Below are positions 13,931 through 20,257 of a stretch of DNA of 21,934 bases, one piece after another. Under the pieces are notes generated by a model. That model was not told where the DNA came from and ran no database searches. It was given only the letters and a program-made list of their open reading frames with translations. The position numbers were made by a program, and so were the translations under genes. The first letter of the stretch is position 1. Each line of letters starts with the position of its first letter. The stretch spans positions 1-21,934 of the forward strand of contig CAKPOS010000016.1 of the NCBI GenBank assembly GCA_934176955.1, read 5' to 3'. This DNA comes from an uncultured Bacilli bacterium (GTDB lineage: Bacteria > Bacillota_I > Bacilli_A > RF39 > UBA660).

Positions 13931-14819
13931 AACAATTCAACGATATATCAGAGATGCATTTAAAAGTGTTATCAGAAACTTTTCTTTATCATTAGCTTCT
14001 ATTTCTTGTATTGCCATTACCTTAATTGTGGTAGCTTTTTCCTTAATAATTTCTTATAATGTAGAAAATTTCACTGAATCAATCCGAAAAGATGTTACAA
14101 TGGTAATATTCTTAGATAAGGATGCAGGGAAATCAGACTATGCAAGAGTTGAAAAAGCAATCAGAGGAACAGGAAACGTAGAAAAATTAACTTTTAAAAC
14201 GAAACAAGAGTCTGCTAAAGAAACCGCTAAAGGAAATAAAGTTTTTGAAACCATTATTAGTAATTGGACAGATGACACAAATCCATTATTAGATAGTTTT
14301 GAATTAAAAGTAAAAGATGTAGAAAGCATAAAAGAGACGGCTAAAACGATAAAGTCGGTAGACAAAGTAAATACCGTTAGCTATGGAGAAGACATGGTAG
14401 ATCAGTTAATTACCATTTTTGATGTTGTGAAAAAAGTATCCATTGGCGCAGTAATTGCTTTAATTGTTGTAACTGCTTTTCTAATTGCCAATACGATTAA
14501 ATTAGCCATTTATGCAAGAAAAAGAGAAATAGAAATCATGCGATTAGTCGGTGCTTCTAATATTTCTATTAAAATTCCTTTTGTCATTGAAGGATTATTC
14601 TTAGGATTATTAGGTTCTATTATTCCTATCATCATTATGATTTATGGATATACATCTCTTTATAATTTCTTCCATGGAAAACTTTTCTCTTCATCATTAG
14701 CCAAATTAATTTCACCAACTCCATTTGTGTATTTAGCATCTTTATTATTGATGATTATTGGAATATTAGTGGGAATGTTTGGTTCATGGAGAGCAGTAAA
14801 AAAATACTTAAAAATATAA
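13917..14819 (+). CDS. ftsX: Cell-division protein FtsX
   Basis: FtsX is the membrane partner of FtsE. The 300-residue protein has the family layout: a short basic cytoplasmic start (MRGIRTIQRYIRDAFKSVIR), membrane segment 1 (about 25-48), an outside domain (about 50-165) that recruits a peptidoglycan hydrolase, then three more segments, with YARKREIEIMRLVGAS between segments 2 and 3. The ATG at 13917 is chosen over the one at 13896 because the protein then begins like other FtsX proteins and AAAGGAA precedes it. It overlaps ftsE by 14 bp, so the two are translated together. A strong two-way terminator follows. Confidence 0.93.
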   Translation: MRGIRTIQRYIRDAFKSVIRNFSLSLASISCIAITLIVVAFSLIISYNVENFTESIRKDVTMVIFLDKDAGKSDYARVEKAIRGTGNVEKLTFKTKQESAKETAKGNKVFETIISNWTDDTNPLLDSFELKVKDVESIKETAKTIKSVDKVNTVSYGEDMVDQLITIFDVVKKVSIGAVIALIVVTAFLIANTIKLAIYARKREIEIMRLVGASNISIKIPFVIEGLFLGLLGSIIPIIIMIYGYTSLYNFFHGKLFSSSLAKLISPTPFVYLASLLLMIIGILVGMFGSWRAVKKYLKI

Positions 14820-14820
14820 T

Positions 14821-14865
14821 AAAAATAAGAAACTTTTTAGATTTTATCTATAGTTTCTTATTTTT
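14821..14865. terminator. Two-way terminator between ftsX and the DUF2624-like gene
   Basis: A perfect 14-bp stem (AAAAATAAGAAACT / AGTTTCTTATTTTT) with additional inner pairing (TAGAT / ATCTA). A-rich on one side and T-rich on the other, it works for both strands, and it covers the stop and last codons of the convergent gene. Confidence 0.85.
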
Positions 14866-15114
14866 ATTCTTTTCTAAGTATAATTGATAATATTCTAATA
14901 TTTTTAAATAAGTAGGATAAGAGACTTTTTCTTTAATACTTTCTAATAATTCTTTTTCTTTTCCAGCAAAAAAATCTTGATACCTTGTTTTTATGTAAAA
15001 ATAAATAACATCAACCTCTTCGTTTGTAAGAGTAATATTTTGTTTATTAGCAAAAGAAATAATATCATTTTTCGTTAATTTTTTAATATAATTGATTATA
15101 AAAAATTGGTTCAT
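14848..15114 (-). CDS. Small DUF2624 (YqfT)-like protein
   Basis: This is an 88-residue soluble protein. MNQFFIINYIKKLTKNDIIS, then FANKQNITLTNEEVDVIYFY and a later LLESIKEKV match the DUF2624 pattern of a short helical protein found in Firmicutes; its function is unknown. The ATG at 15114 is chosen because GGTGA sits 5 nt before it; the ATG at 15120 overlaps that site. An in-frame start much further upstream (15180) has no ribosome site. TATAAT lies about 15 bp upstream of the ribosome site. The family assignment is moderate. Confidence 0.7.
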   Translation of the reverse strand: MNQFFIINYIKKLTKNDIISFANKQNITLTNEEVDVIYFYIKTRYQDFFAGKEKELLESIKEKVSYPTYLKILEYYQLYLEKNKNKKL

Positions 15115-15198
15115 CAACATCACCACTTTATTATATGTAAATCGATAAAAAAAAGAATAAACGATATCAGTATTTTTCACAAAAAAAATAAATTTTTA

Positions 15199-15207
15199 TG
15201 TTATAAT
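15199..15207 (+). promoter_or_regulatory. Extended -10 promoter of the PBP gene
   Basis: TG-T-TATAAT lies 26 bp before the ATG at 15233. The ribosome site GAGGAGG is strong. Confidence 0.6.
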
Positions 15208-15232
15208 GGAATTGATGTGAGGAGGAAAGAAA

Positions 15233-17476
15233 ATGGCCAAGAAAAAAATAAAATTAAAAGGATCAAGCTTTTTAGATAAAAACAAGCCCATTAACAAAGT
15301 GAAAAAAACAAAAATAACTTCTCATAAAGAACAAAGTTTAACCCATAAAAAACCAATTAATAAAGTTGCAAAAGTAAAACAAGTAGTGAAAAGAAATAAC
15401 TTAAGACCATATAGTAATACGCCAAAATCAGGTTCATCATCAGGAAGATATTTACCCGATATTATTGAAAAACGCTATGTATTTTTACTTGTTTTAATTA
15501 CCATTGTCTTTAGTGCAATTACGGTAAGATTATTTCAGTTACAAGTTTTAGAATCCGATAGCTACGAAGAAAAATTAGTAGCCGCTACAGAAAAAGTAGT
15601 TGAAGGAGAATCTACACCAAGAGGAAGAATTTATGATCGAAATTATAAGTTATTAGTTGATAATGAAGCAGTTAAAACAATTTATTATAAAAAAGAAAGT
15701 GGAATTAGTAGTAAAGAAGAAATTGAATTAGCAAGAATACTAGCCGAAAAAATTGATATTGATTATAGTAAATTAAGTGAAAAGATGTTAAAAACTTTCT
15801 GGTATAAAAATCATGAAAAAGAAGCAGAAGCTAAGATTACTAAAGAAGAAAGAGAAAAATATAATGAAAGAAAGCTAGATGATGATGATTTAGAAGACTT
15901 CATTTATGAAAGAATAACGCAAGAAGATTTATCTGAATATGACGAATTAGGAAAAAAGACTGCTTATATTTATTATTTAATGAATAAAGGATATTCTTAT
16001 GCTGAAAAAGTGATTAAAAATAGTGGGGTAACAGATGATGAATATGCTTTTGTTAGTGAAAATATTGATACATTAAAAGGGGTAAATACCAAACTAGATT
16101 GGGAGAGAACTTATCCTTATGGAGAGGTATTTAAATCTGTTTTAGGAAATGTATCTAGCTCTACACAAGGAATTCCTTCTGAATTAGTAGAGGAATACTT
16201 AAAAGAAGGATACAGTATGAATGATCGAGTAGGAATTAGTTATTTAGAGTTTCAATACGAAAAATACTTAAAAGGAACAAAAGCAAAATATAAAGTGACG
16301 AATGGAAATAATTATGAATTAATCGATTCAGGAAAAAGGGGAAATGATATTGTTTTAACAATTGATATTGACCTTCAAAAATATTTAGAAGAACAGTTAA
16401 CCAATGAAGTATTATCTACAAAATCAGAAGCCCATACTGAATATTATGATCATAGTTTTGCTGTTGTAGCAAATCCTAAAACAGGAGAAATTTTAGCAAT
16501 GGCAGGAAAACAAGTCAAAAAAGAAAATGGGCAATATGTTGTAACAGATTATACGCCAGGAGTCATTACTACTTCTGTGACACCAGGTTCCATTGTAAAA
16601 GGTGCCTCTATGCTAGTTGGATATAAATATGGAGCCATTACGATTGGACAATACCAAATGGATGAATGTATTAAAATTAGAAGTACCCCAGAGAAATGTT
16701 CTTGGAGAACGTTAGGATATATTAATGATATTAACGCCTTAGCTTACTCTTCGAATGTTTATCAATACAAAATAGCGATTGCTATAGGAAATGGAAACTA
16801 CCGCTATGACCAACCATTAGCATTAGATAAAAGTGCTTTTGATAAATATCGACAGATGTATTCTTCCTTTGGCTTAGGGGTTAAAACAGGAATAGACTTA
16901 CCATCTGAAGGACATGGTTATTCAGGAAAATCTACATTACCAGGTCATTTATTAGACTTTTCTATTGGGCAATATGATACTTATACGCCAATCCAAATTT
17001 CTCAATATATTAATACAATTGCTAATGGTGGTTCTAGATTACAACCTTATTTATTAAAAGAAGTTTATGAATCTTCCAAAGAAAATAAAGAAGGCTTTGG
17101 AACTAAAATTTATGAAGCTAGTTCAAAAGAATTAGGAAAAGTAGATGTTGAAGAAAAATACTTAAATCGAGTAAAAGAAGGATTTAAAGCTGTTGTTAGT
17201 TACGGGTTAGGAACTCAATATATGGGTTCATATCAATCCATTGGTGCAGGAAAAACAGGAACCAGTCAAAGTTTTATTGATACCAATAAAGATGGAGTAG
17301 TAGATACAGAAACTATTACCACAAGTTTTGTTGGCTACGCTCCATATGATGATCCAAAGATGAGCATCGTTGTGATTAGTCCCGATGTTGCTGATGCAAG
17401 TGCAGAGACAACAAGTGGTATTAACAAGAGATTATCCTCAGAAATTGTCAATAAATACTTTGAAATTTATAAATAA
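15233..17476 (+). CDS. Class B penicillin-binding protein (transpeptidase)
   Basis: This transpeptidase crosslinks peptidoglycan outside the membrane. Of 747 residues, 1-80 are a Lys-rich cytoplasmic tail in which KPINKV occurs twice, 82-100 are the membrane anchor, and RGRIYDRN starts the pedestal domain. The transpeptidase motifs are complete: SIVK (active Ser 453, Lys 456), SSN (506-508) and KTG (674-676). The pedestal holds an acidic stretch (KLDDDDLEDFIYE). It is longer than PBP2/PBP3 types of rods mainly because of the long tail, which may bind division or elongation partners. It lies between ftsEX and ribosomal genes and has its own promoter. Which of PBP2B or PBP2A it corresponds to cannot be settled here. 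Confidence 0.95.
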   Translation: MAKKKIKLKGSSFLDKNKPINKVKKTKITSHKEQSLTHKKPINKVAKVKQVVKRNNLRPYSNTPKSGSSSGRYLPDIIEKRYVFLLVLITIVFSAITVRLFQLQVLESDSYEEKLVAATEKVVEGESTPRGRIYDRNYKLLVDNEAVKTIYYKKESGISSKEEIELARILAEKIDIDYSKLSEKMLKTFWYKNHEKEAEAKITKEEREKYNERKLDDDDLEDFIYERITQEDLSEYDELGKKTAYIYYLMNKGYSYAEKVIKNSGVTDDEYAFVSENIDTLKGVNTKLDWERTYPYGEVFKSVLGNVSSSTQGIPSELVEEYLKEGYSMNDRVGISYLEFQYEKYLKGTKAKYKVTNGNNYELIDSGKRGNDIVLTIDIDLQKYLEEQLTNEVLSTKSEAHTEYYDHSFAVVANPKTGEILAMAGKQVKKENGQYVVTDYTPGVITTSVTPGSIVKGASMLVGYKYGAITIGQYQMDECIKIRSTPEKCSWRTLGYINDINALAYSSNVYQYKIAIAIGNGNYRYDQPLALDKSAFDKYRQMYSSFGLGVKTGIDLPSEGHGYSGKSTLPGHLLDFSIGQYDTYTPIQISQYINTIANGGSRLQPYLLKEVYESSKENKEGFGTKIYEASSKELGKVDVEEKYLNRVKEGFKAVVSYGLGTQYMGSYQSIGAGKTGTSQSFIDTNKDGVVDTETITTSFVGYAPYDDPKMSIVVISPDVADASAETTSGINKRLSSEIVNKYFEIYK

Positions 17477-17478
17477 TG

Positions 17479-17487
17479 TGGTATAAT
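17479..17487 (+). promoter_or_regulatory. Extended -10 promoter of the rpmG-efp-yceD-rpmF group
   Basis: TG-G-TATAAT begins 3 bp after the PBP stop and lies 29 bp before the rpmG ATG. No good -35 is seen. Confidence 0.6.
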
Positions 17488-17516
17488 ACGTTCAGTGCTT
17501 TAAAAGGAGGTGCATT

Positions 17517-17687
17517 ATGGCTAAGAAAGATAGTAGAACTTTAGTAACATTAACTTGTCAAGAATGTAAGAAAGTTACTTATAGAACTCCAAAAAACAGT
17601 GATAATACAAAAGAAAAATTAAGCTTAAACAAGTATTGTAGTCATTGCCGTAAAGTATGTGAGTTTAAAGAAACAAAAACAAAATAG
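17517..17687 (+). CDS. rpmG: Ribosomal protein bL33
   Basis: This is a 56-residue basic protein of the large subunit. CQEC (14-17) and CSHC (41-44) form the zinc knuckle of the zinc-binding bL33 type. The KLSLNKYC block before the second pair is the family signature. Zinc-binding forms can be replaced by zinc-free paralogues in related bacteria, but no second copy is seen here. The very strong ribosome site AAGGAGGTG is at ideal distance. efp starts 16 bp after the stop, so they probably share a transcript. It is short and easily missed by length filters. Confidence 0.93.
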   Translation: MAKKDSRTLVTLTCQECKKVTYRTPKNSDNTKEKLSLNKYCSHCRKVCEFKETKTK

Positions 17688-17703
17688 TTAAAGGGGAATT
17701 CAA

Positions 17704-18261
17704 ATGATTAATGTAAATGATTTTAAGAATGGGGTAACCATTAGTTATGATGGAAATATTTATCAAGTATTAGAGTCTGATCATGTAAAACCAGGAAAAG
17801 GAGCCGCTATTGTTAAGGCAAAATTAAAGAACCTAAGAACTGGCGCAATCGCTATGCAGACATTTAATGCAGGAATATCTGTTCCAAAAGCTCACATCAA
17901 TAAGCAACAAATGCAATATTTGTATGTAACAGGAAGTAGCTATAGCTTCATGAATATGGAAACTTATGAACAAATCGAATTAGATGAAAGTCAAATTAAG
18001 GATCAAGTAAAATTCTTAAAAGAAGGCTTAAATGTTTATATTACTTTCTATGAAAATGAAATGCTAGGATTAGAATTACCTGAAAAAATTGACTACAAAA
18101 TTACATCTACTGAACCAGCAATTAAAGGAAATACAGCAACAAACGCAACAAAAGACGCAATTATTGAAACTGGATTATTAGTACGTGTACCTTTGTTTAT
18201 TGATGAAGGAGAAGAAATAATTGTATCTACCAAAGATGGCAAATATGTATCAAGAAAATAA
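17704..18261 (+). CDS. efp: Elongation factor P
   Basis: EF-P enters the ribosomal E site and helps peptide bonds at polyproline stretches. The 185-residue length is normal and the three beta-barrel domains are visible. The modified loop is HVKPGKGAA with Lys32 at the tip; in Bacillus the equivalent Lys32 carries a 5-aminopentanol group. The C-terminal LLVRVPLFIDEGEEIIVSTK is characteristic. The ribosome site is AAAGGGG. The repeat protein at the left end of this window, with many Pro residues but no long Pro-runs, is not an obvious client. Confidence 0.97.
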   Translation: MINVNDFKNGVTISYDGNIYQVLESDHVKPGKGAAIVKAKLKNLRTGAIAMQTFNAGISVPKAHINKQQMQYLYVTGSSYSFMNMETYEQIELDESQIKDQVKFLKEGLNVYITFYENEMLGLELPEKIDYKITSTEPAIKGNTATNATKDAIIETGLLVRVPLFIDEGEEIIVSTKDGKYVSRK

Positions 18262-18292
18262 GAAAATCTTTTTTTCTTTATAGGAGAGAAAT

Positions 18293-18793
18293 ATGAATAT
18301 TGATTTAACAAAACTAGTAACTAATATGGAAGAAGAAATCATCATTAATGATTCCTTTGAATTAGATAAAGAATTATTTTCGAAAACATCCATTCGTGAT
18401 CTTAAAGATGTAAAGTTTGAAGGAACAATTACTAAACTATGTGATGGAAATTATGAAATTGAAGGAAAAATATCAGGAATTATGGTATTACCAGATGATA
18501 TTACTTTAGAAGATGTTAATTATCCATTTGTAAGTAATGTTTCAGAAAAATTTAATGAGACAGGGAAGAACGAAGAAAATAATTTAGAAATTGTTCATAA
18601 TAGACTTGATATTCAAGAATTTTTATGGCAAAATATATTAGTGGAAATTCCTTTGAAAGTAAAATCTGAAAAATCAGAGAATTTAACATTAAAAGGAGAT
18701 GGATGGCGTCTTGTTACTGAAGAAGAATTAAAAGAAAGTAATAATTCTCCATTTAGTGAGTTAAGTAAAATATTTGATTCAAGGAAGGAGTGA
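18293..18793 (+). CDS. yceD: YceD (DUF177) family protein
   Basis: This 166-residue acidic protein has the DUF177 pattern: a mixed N-terminal part, then YEIEGKISGIMVLP and the conserved VDIQEFLWQNILVEIPLK-like block at about 103-120. YceD is almost always encoded just before rpmF, and in some bacteria it affects 23S rRNA; its exact job is unsettled. The usual conserved CxRCL-type cysteine pair is missing (only one Cys, C50), which is a frequent variation in low-GC lineages. AGGAGAG precedes the ATG. rpmF follows after 4 bp. Confidence 0.85.
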   Translation: MNIDLTKLVTNMEEEIIINDSFELDKELFSKTSIRDLKDVKFEGTITKLCDGNYEIEGKISGIMVLPDDITLEDVNYPFVSNVSEKFNETGKNEENNLEIVHNRLDIQEFLWQNILVEIPLKVKSEKSENLTLKGDGWRLVTEEELKESNNSPFSELSKIFDSRKE

Positions 18794-18797
18794 GAAC

Positions 18798-18971
18798 ATG
18801 GCAGTTCCATTTAGAAAAGTAAGTAAAACTAGAAGAGATATGAGAAGAACTCATTATAAAGTAGTTGCAAATGGATTAGTTAAATGCTCAAACTGTGGTG
18901 AAATGATTCGCCCACATAGAGTATGTCCAAAATGCGGATTTTATAAAGGAGAACAAGTTGTTTCAAAGTAA
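18798..18971 (+). CDS. rpmF: Ribosomal protein bL32
   Basis: This is a 57-residue large-subunit protein. MAVPFRKVSKTRRDMRRTH is the family start. Cysteines 30, 33, 43 and 46 (CSNC...CPKC) form the zinc ribbon. The ATG at 18798 is chosen because it gives this universal N-terminus and follows GGAGTGA; an ATG at 18774 lies within yceD. The terminator begins at the stop codon, closing the operon. Confidence 0.97.
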   Translation: MAVPFRKVSKTRRDMRRTHYKVVANGLVKCSNCGEMIRPHRVCPKCGFYKGEQVVSK

Positions 18972-18996
18972 GTCCTAATGTGTAGGGCTTTTTTTT
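18971..18996 (+). terminator. Terminator of the rpmF operon
   Basis: AGTCCTA / TAGGGCT form a 7-bp stem with a 5-nt loop, followed by eight T (18989-18996). Confidence 0.9.
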
Positions 18997-19032
18997 ATGC
19001 AAAGGTTATATTAAACATGATGACGGATAAAT

Positions 19033-19102
19033 TTAAAGAATACTTAAAAGAAGTTGATTGATTGGATTAAAATACTTCTTTTTTCTTTTCCTTTAAGTAA
19101 AA
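19033..19102 (+). repeat. Duplicated recG tail, second copy
   Basis: This is the partner of 4031-4100. A small frame before and inside it (ATG at 19018 or 19021) reads MMTDKFKEYLKEVD and stops, the last residues being the counterpart of the RecG end LKEYLKELNLLD. The match runs through the T/C-rich stretch after the stop. It is followed 3 bp later by the start region of copy C. Confidence 0.8.
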
Positions 19103-19118
19103 AATGGAGGAGATAATT

Positions 19119-19226
19119 TTGAAAAAATAAACCTGTAACGTGACCTCATCCGATGCTAATTGCACGGATGGTTTATCTTTTTGCTATGCTCACTCGAGTG
19201 GTAACTTCTACTGCAGCATTTTTAAT
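19119..19226 (+). pseudogene. Cys-rich gene fragment, copy C
   Basis: A GGAGGAG ribosome site (19106-19112) is followed by TTG AAA AAA TAA and then, in the same frame, TCNVTSSDANCTDGLSFC and YAHSSGNFYCSIF. The second part aligns with copy A (TCDLTSSPAYC, YFYCYAYSRGKVGCTI), with the cysteines, TSS, the YA pair and the Ser of SSG/SRG kept and most other positions changed. Of 31 codons in the block, 26 end in C or T. It looks as if a start region was joined directly to the Cys-rich block by an internal deletion; the GSVxC end is also missing. It cannot make a protein as it stands because of the TAA. Confidence 0.65.
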
Positions 19227-19265
19227 TTTCTAACATTCATAAATTTAAACAGAACTCAAAAAAAG

Positions 19266-19295
19266 AACCAGTCTTATCGTTAGATAAAACTGGTT
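19266..19295. repeat. Hairpin upstream of tdk, first
   Basis: AACCAGT / ACTGGTT with an inner TTATC / GATAA stem, one mismatch between. A T-run is lacking on the plus strand; TTTTTTTG-like sequence (complement of 19257-19264) follows on the minus strand, so it could end a minus-strand transcript. Confidence 0.55.
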
Positions 19296-19304
19296 TGGTA
19301 GTAG

Positions 19305-19328
19305 TGACTAGTGAAAAAACACTAGTCA
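19305..19328. repeat. Hairpin upstream of tdk, second
   Basis: TGACTAGTG - AAAAAA - CACTAGTCA is a perfect 9-bp stem, about 150 bp before the tdk promoter. No T-run follows. The role is unknown. Confidence 0.6.
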
Positions 19329-19479
19329 TAAACTATAATAATCCAAAAAATGAAAAAAGTCACAAAAAAATACACTATTTGATAAATTTTGATACCTAAA
19401 CGACAAAATATTTACATTATGTTTACAAATACTTTATATTAAAAATAGTTAACTTTTCTTAAAATAAGAAAAATAGAGA

Positions 19480-19485
19480 TATAAT
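19480..19485 (+). promoter_or_regulatory. -10 box of the tdk promoter
   Basis: TATAAT lies 23 bp before the ATG at 19509. The -35 position (TCTTAA) is weak. The ribosome site is AAAGGTAGG. Confidence 0.5.
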
Positions 19486-19508
19486 TAGAACGAAAGGTAG
19501 GTTTTCAA

Positions 19509-20114
19509 ATGAAAATTGATTTAAAATTTTGCTTTGGAGCAATGGGGTGCGGAAAAACGAGAAAATTACAAGGAGATTATTATGGCAAAAAAGAAGATGG
19601 TTTTGAAGTGATTGTAATAAAACCAAGTATTGATAAAAAAGCAGACAATAATACTTTAGCCAGAGATGGAGAAAGTTTAAAAACAGATTTTTTAATTTAT
19701 CCTGATACCAATATATACATTTTAATTGCTAAGTATTTATTAGAACATAACTTAGATTTTATTTTAGTAGATGAAGCACAATTCTTAAAAAAAGAACAAG
19801 TAGATCAATTATCAGATATCGTTGATATCTTAGGAATTAATGTTATTTGTTATGGACTTAGAACAGATTTTCGAGGAGAATTATTCCCAGGAAGTAAAAG
19901 ATTATTAGAAATTGCAGATCCTATTGAAGTAATTAGTAGACAATGCAGTTGTGGAAATAATAAAACTTATAATATGCGTTTAGAAAATGGAATACCCGTT
20001 TTTGAAGGAGAACAAATTGCTATAGATGGCATTGATGCTACTTATGAATCTGTATGCCGAAAATGTTATAAAAATGCCAAAAAAAGAATATTAAAAAAAT
20101 ATAGTAATATATAG
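19509..20114 (+). CDS. tdk: Thymidine kinase (type II)
   Basis: This enzyme phosphorylates thymidine to dTMP in the salvage pathway. It has 201 residues. The P-loop is GAMGCGKT (10-17), where Cys stands at a position that is usually Ser. DEAQF (88-92) holds the catalytic Glu89, and YGLRTDFRGELFPGS is the lid and substrate region. The structural zinc is bound by C146 and C148 plus C183 and C186. It is followed by its own terminator and is a single-gene unit. Confidence 0.96.
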   Translation: MKIDLKFCFGAMGCGKTRKLQGDYYGKKEDGFEVIVIKPSIDKKADNNTLARDGESLKTDFLIYPDTNIYILIAKYLLEHNLDFILVDEAQFLKKEQVDQLSDIVDILGINVICYGLRTDFRGELFPGSKRLLEIADPIEVISRQCSCGNNKTYNMRLENGIPVFEGEQIAIDGIDATYESVCRKCYKNAKKRILKKYSNI

Positions 20115-20116
20115 AT

Positions 20117-20161
20117 GAGAACTTATTGATTATATTAATTTATAATAAGTTCTCTTTTTTT
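20117..20161 (+). terminator. Terminator of tdk
   Basis: A perfect 11-bp stem (GAGAACTTATT / AATAAGTTCTC, arms 20117-20127 and 20144-20154) followed by seven T. Confidence 0.92.
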
Positions 20162-20200
20162 ATTCAAAACAATTTTACACTATCCTAGTGAATAAACTTA

Positions 20201-20229
20201 TTGAATTATTGAATTTTGTTTGCTATACT
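20201..20229 (+). promoter_or_regulatory. Promoter of the large surface protein gene
   Basis: TTGAAT (20201-20206) and TATACT (20224-20229) are 17 bp apart, with TG-C before the -10. GAGGTG (20246-20251) is the ribosome site. Confidence 0.8.
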
Positions 20230-20257
20230 TAATACAGAATAAATTGAGGTGTTGTAA

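Noticed and set aside
18246..18285. Terminator between efp and yceD
   Set aside because: The AAGAAA / TTTCTT pairing is weak and the stretch is simply A- and T-rich, so read-through is expected.
18774..18797. Earlier start for rpmF
   Set aside because: It lies inside yceD and would add residues absent from bL32; the ATG at 18798 has a good ribosome site.
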